DNA of 64,000 nucleotides from an uncultured Paracoccaceae bacterium (lineage in GTDB: Bacteria; Pseudomonadota; Alphaproteobacteria; Rhodobacterales; Rhodobacteraceae). The stretch spans positions 434,001 to 498,000 of the forward strand of contig CANMKS010000001.1 in assembly GCA_947498645.1 (NCBI GenBank). Direction: 5' to 3'. The notes below the pieces were generated by a model. The model did not search any database and was not told the DNA's origin. It saw only the letters and a list, made by a program, of their open reading frames with translations. This document shows, one piece after another, positions 60,985 to 64,000 of the stretch (position 1 is its first letter; each line of letters opens with the position of its first letter). The translations under genes were made by a program, and so were the position numbers.

Positions 60985-62003
60985 TGCCCGGCCTGACACT
61001 GCACAAAGCCGGACCGGGGCTGACGGTCCAAGACCTCGGCAGGCCGGGTTGGAAGGCGCAGGGGTTGTCCACAGGAGGCGCCGCCGACCCGCTGGCCGTG
61101 CTGGAGGCCGCAGCACTGCTTGGGACAGCGCCCAATCACGCCGTGATCGAGATGATGGGCTTTGGCGGGACGTTCTCGGTGAGCGAGGGCACATATTTTG
61201 CACTGACCGGGGCGGTCATGCAGGCGGATATCGACGGCGTGGCAGTTCCCCATAACACCACGCATTTCCTGCCCGCCGGGGCAAAGCTGACAATCGGCGG
61301 TGTGTCCAAGGGTGTTTATGGCTACCTCGCCTTAGCCGGCGGGATCACCACGACACCAATCATGGACAGCCGAGCAACGCATCTAACAGCCGGGATTGGC
61401 AAACTGCTTGCCGCCGGGGACACGCTGCCCATCGGCGCGGACCCAGCCCGGATGCCCGTACCAGTCAACTTGCCCACCGACGACAGGTTCTCCGGCGGCG
61501 TCTTGCGGGTGATGCCCGGCCCGCAAACCAGTTCCTTTTCGGATCAGACGCTTGCAGCATTTGCCGAAACCACGTTCCGGCGCAATCCAAGGGGCAACAG
61601 GCAAGGGATCAGGCTCGACTACGACGGAAAAGGGTTCGGCACGCAGGGTGGTCTTACGCTTGTCTCAGACCTGATTGTGCCCGGTGATATCCAGATGACC
61701 GGCGACGGCGTGCCCTATATCCTGCTGGCCGAGTGCCAGACCATCGGCGGATACCCACGGATCGGCAGCGTCGTCCCTGCGGACCTGCCCAAAGTGGCGC
61801 AGGCGGCCCCCGGCACAGCGTTCCGCTTCCGGTTCCTGAGCGTGGCAGAGGCCGACGCCACTGCCACCAACCAAGCCGCCCAATTGCACCAGCTTAAGGA
61901 GCGTTGCGCGCCAGTCCTGCGCGACCCCCATGACATTGCCGACCTGCTTGGGTACCAATTGATCAGCGGCGCAACCCGTGGCGACGATCTTGAGAGGCCC
62001 TGA
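60984..62003 (+). CDS. pxpC: 5-oxoprolinase subunit PxpC (biotin-dependent carboxyltransferase family)
   Basis: MPGLTLHKAGPGLTVQDLGRPGWKAQGLSTGGAADPLAVLEAAALLGTAPNHAVIEM. Confidence 0.92.
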   Translation: MPGLTLHKAGPGLTVQDLGRPGWKAQGLSTGGAADPLAVLEAAALLGTAPNHAVIEMMGFGGTFSVSEGTYFALTGAVMQADIDGVAVPHNTTHFLPAGAKLTIGGVSKGVYGYLALAGGITTTPIMDSRATHLTAGIGKLLAAGDTLPIGADPARMPVPVNLPTDDRFSGGVLRVMPGPQTSSFSDQTLAAFAETTFRRNPRGNRQGIRLDYDGKGFGTQGGLTLVSDLIVPGDIQMTGDGVPYILLAECQTIGGYPRIGSVVPADLPKVAQAAPGTAFRFRFLSVAEADATATNQAAQLHQLKERCAPVLRDPHDIADLLGYQLISGATRGDDLERP

Positions 62004-62762
62004 ATGACACAGCACGTAGACCTGAACGCAGATATGGGCGAAGGATTCGGGCCCTGGACCATGGGCGATGATGCCGCCCTGCTGGATATCGTGAGCTCCG
62101 CCAATATCGCCTGCGGCTTTCACGCAGGCGACCCCGATGTGATGGCACAAACGATGCAACAGGCGGTGGCCAAGGGCGTCGGGATCGGTGCGCATCCCGG
62201 CTTTGCCGATCTCAAGGGGTTCGGGCGGCGCAAGCTGCCGCTGCCACATGATGAAATCGCCAATGCTGTTGCCTATCAACTGGGGGCCGCACAGGCGATG
62301 GCCAAACGGGCAGGCGGGCGCGTGCGGCACCTTAAACTGCACGGGGCATTGTCCAACATGGCGTCGGTCGATCACGCCCTGGCGCGGGCCTGCTATCAGG
62401 CGGCGCTGGAGGTGGATCCCGACATCATTATCATGGTGCTGGCCGCGACCGCCATGGAAGAGGTCACGCGCGAGCTGGGCTGCAATTGGGCGGGCGAGAT
62501 TTTCGCCGACCGCGCCTATAATGAAGACGCCACACTGGTGGACCGCAGCTTACCGGGGGCGGTGCTGCATGACTCCGAAACCGCTGCACCGCGCATTCTT
62601 GAAATGCTCAAAGCAGGGGCGATCATCGCCAAGAACGGCACGCATATCCCCTGCCAGATTGACACGATTTGTTTACATGGCGACACGCCGGGTGCCGTTG
62701 CGCTGGCGCGCGGCCTGCGCGATCATCTGACCAAAGCTGGCGTGCAGATCGCCCAATTCTGA
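62004..62762 (+). CDS. pxpA: 5-oxoprolinase subunit PxpA (LamB/YcsF)
   Basis: VDLNADMGEGFGPWTMGDDAALLDIVSSANIACGFHAGDP. Confidence 0.96.
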   Translation: MTQHVDLNADMGEGFGPWTMGDDAALLDIVSSANIACGFHAGDPDVMAQTMQQAVAKGVGIGAHPGFADLKGFGRRKLPLPHDEIANAVAYQLGAAQAMAKRAGGRVRHLKLHGALSNMASVDHALARACYQAALEVDPDIIIMVLAATAMEEVTRELGCNWAGEIFADRAYNEDATLVDRSLPGAVLHDSETAAPRILEMLKAGAIIAKNGTHIPCQIDTICLHGDTPGAVALARGLRDHLTKAGVQIAQF

Positions 62763-62771
62763 AGGTGTCCC

Positions 62772-63440
62772 ATGGAACTGAACGCAGACTTCACGCAGCG
62801 CGCCCTCGTCCATTCTGAAAGCCTTGACTGGATCGCGTCACCCATGCCCGGCGTTGACCGGCGGATGCTGGACCGGATCGGGGATGAGGTCGCGCGCGCC
62901 ACGTCCATTGTGCGCTACGCACCGGGCAGCAAATTCTCGGCGCATACACATACGGGTGGGGAAGAATTTATCGTACTCGACGGCGTTTTTCAGGATGAAC
63001 ACGGCGATTATCCAGCAGGCACCTACGTGCGCAATCCGCCCACCACATCGCATACACCGGGTGCCACAGATGGCTGCACGATCTTTGTCAAACTCTGGCA
63101 ATTCGACCCCGACGACCGGACACAGTTTCGCATGGAAATGGATGACGGGCTGACAGATATCGCTGACGGTATCCGTGCCAAAACCTTGCATGAAGATGCA
63201 CAAGAGCAGGTGCGCTTTGTTTCGCTGGCACCGGGGGCTGCGTTGAATGAAACACCCCAAGGCGGGGCCGAGCTATTGATGATTGCGGGCAGCGGCACGG
63301 AAGGCCCCGACAGTTTGGTGAAAGGCACATGGCTGCGCCTGCCCGAAGGGTCACCGCTCAATCTGACCTCCGGCGATGATGGCGCACAAGTCTGGATCAA
63401 GACGGGGCATCTGCCCTTTGCAAAGGCACCCGCCACCTGA
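62772..63440 (+). CDS. ChrR-like double-cupin protein
   Basis: [52 protein letters not shown] cupin; second degenerate cupin half. Confidence 0.87.
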   Translation: MELNADFTQRALVHSESLDWIASPMPGVDRRMLDRIGDEVARATSIVRYAPGSKFSAHTHTGGEEFIVLDGVFQDEHGDYPAGTYVRNPPTTSHTPGATDGCTIFVKLWQFDPDDRTQFRMEMDDGLTDIADGIRAKTLHEDAQEQVRFVSLAPGAALNETPQGGAELLMIAGSGTEGPDSLVKGTWLRLPEGSPLNLTSGDDGAQVWIKTGHLPFAKAPAT

Positions 63441-63441
63441 A

Positions 63442-64000
63442 TCAGGCGCAGAACTCCTTCGGGATCGTATCGCGCCCGTCGAGCACAAGGTCAGCCATGA
63501 CCTCTCCGACCTTCGGAGCCATCCCAAAGCCGATCTTGAACCCGCCATTGGCGATATAGGCGCCGGGCCGTGTGGGATGTGTACCCAGAACCGGTGCGCG
63601 GCTCTTGCTCCGCGGGCGCACGCCGGCCCAACGATCAATGACTTGCGCCCCTTCCAACACCGGAAACGCGGCAACGGCACGGGCCAGTACATCATCCAGT
63701 GCGGCATCGGTCCCGGTGGGATCATCAAATTCACGCTCTGAGGTGGAGCCGATCGCAATCGTGCCGTCACCATGCGGAATGATATGCAAGGCATCGGCAA
63801 ATAACTGCGGCTGGCCCGACGCATCAAAACGCAGCAACGCGGCCTGCCCTTTGACGCCATTTCCACCGACCTCAACCATTCCCGGCCAACCGGTGGCCCA
63901 GACAACCTGCCCCTGCGGCTGACCCTCTGTCAGAACCTCGCCCCCAAGTACCACAACAGCATCGGCGAGCGCACGGGTGGCGCGGCGTGGATGGATCAGG
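63442..64000 (-). CDS. FAD-dependent oxidoreductase (glycine oxidase ThiO/DAO-like), 5' part beyond window
   Basis: Minus-strand frame stays open to 64000 (LIHPRRATRALADAVVVLGGEV...); WAGVRPRSKSRAPVLGTHPTRPGAYIANGGFKIGFGMAPKVGEVMADLVL. Confidence 0.85.
   Translation of the reverse strand, partial: LIHPRRATRALADAVVVLGGEVLTEGQPQGQVVWATGWPGMVEVGGNGVKGQAALLRFDASGQPQLFADALHIIPHGDGTIAIGSTSEREFDDPTGTDAALDDVLARAVAAFPVLEGAQVIDRWAGVRPRSKSRAPVLGTHPTRPGAYIANGGFKIGFGMAPKVGEVMADLVLDGRDTIPKEFCA

Overview
The window looks like a chromosomal segment of a marine alphaproteobacterium. The rppH, GTP cyclohydrolase II, serB/serC/serA, rpmH-rnpA-yidD, ttcA, hspQ, TAXI-TRAP and katG/oxyR content and style suggest Rhodobacteraceae/roseobacter; the taxonomy is inferred from protein style only. 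Gene density is high and both strands are used. I found no convincing transposase, integrase, phage block, CRISPR array or rRNA. There is one tRNA, tRNA-Arg(ACG).

Recognisable modules: serine biosynthesis (serB <-> serC-serA, with a structured serC leader candidate); selenium use (mnmH convergent with an NDH-SelD fusion); an AttEFGH-like ABC system; rpmH-rnpA-yidD; a two-component pair next to a class III aminotransferase, TAXI-TRAP transporter, UspA and FAD/GcvT demethylase; oxyR<->katG; an RND efflux pair; and a pxpB-pxpC-pxpA oxoprolinase operon.

No single locus can be declared a new system from sequence alone. The items most worth a second look are a 641-aa repeat/beta-helix-like membrane protein, a TGA-interrupted coding remnant with tandem perfect hairpins at 28.3-28.7 kb, a dispersed GTGGGTGAAACCCAC palindromic repeat, an 18-bp perfect palindrome at 20.53 kb, an apparent 1-nt frameshift at the end of an AEC transporter, a gabD-like pseudogene, a PstS-like protein with an extra C-terminal domain, and an AT-richer orphan gene coupled to a histidine kinase.
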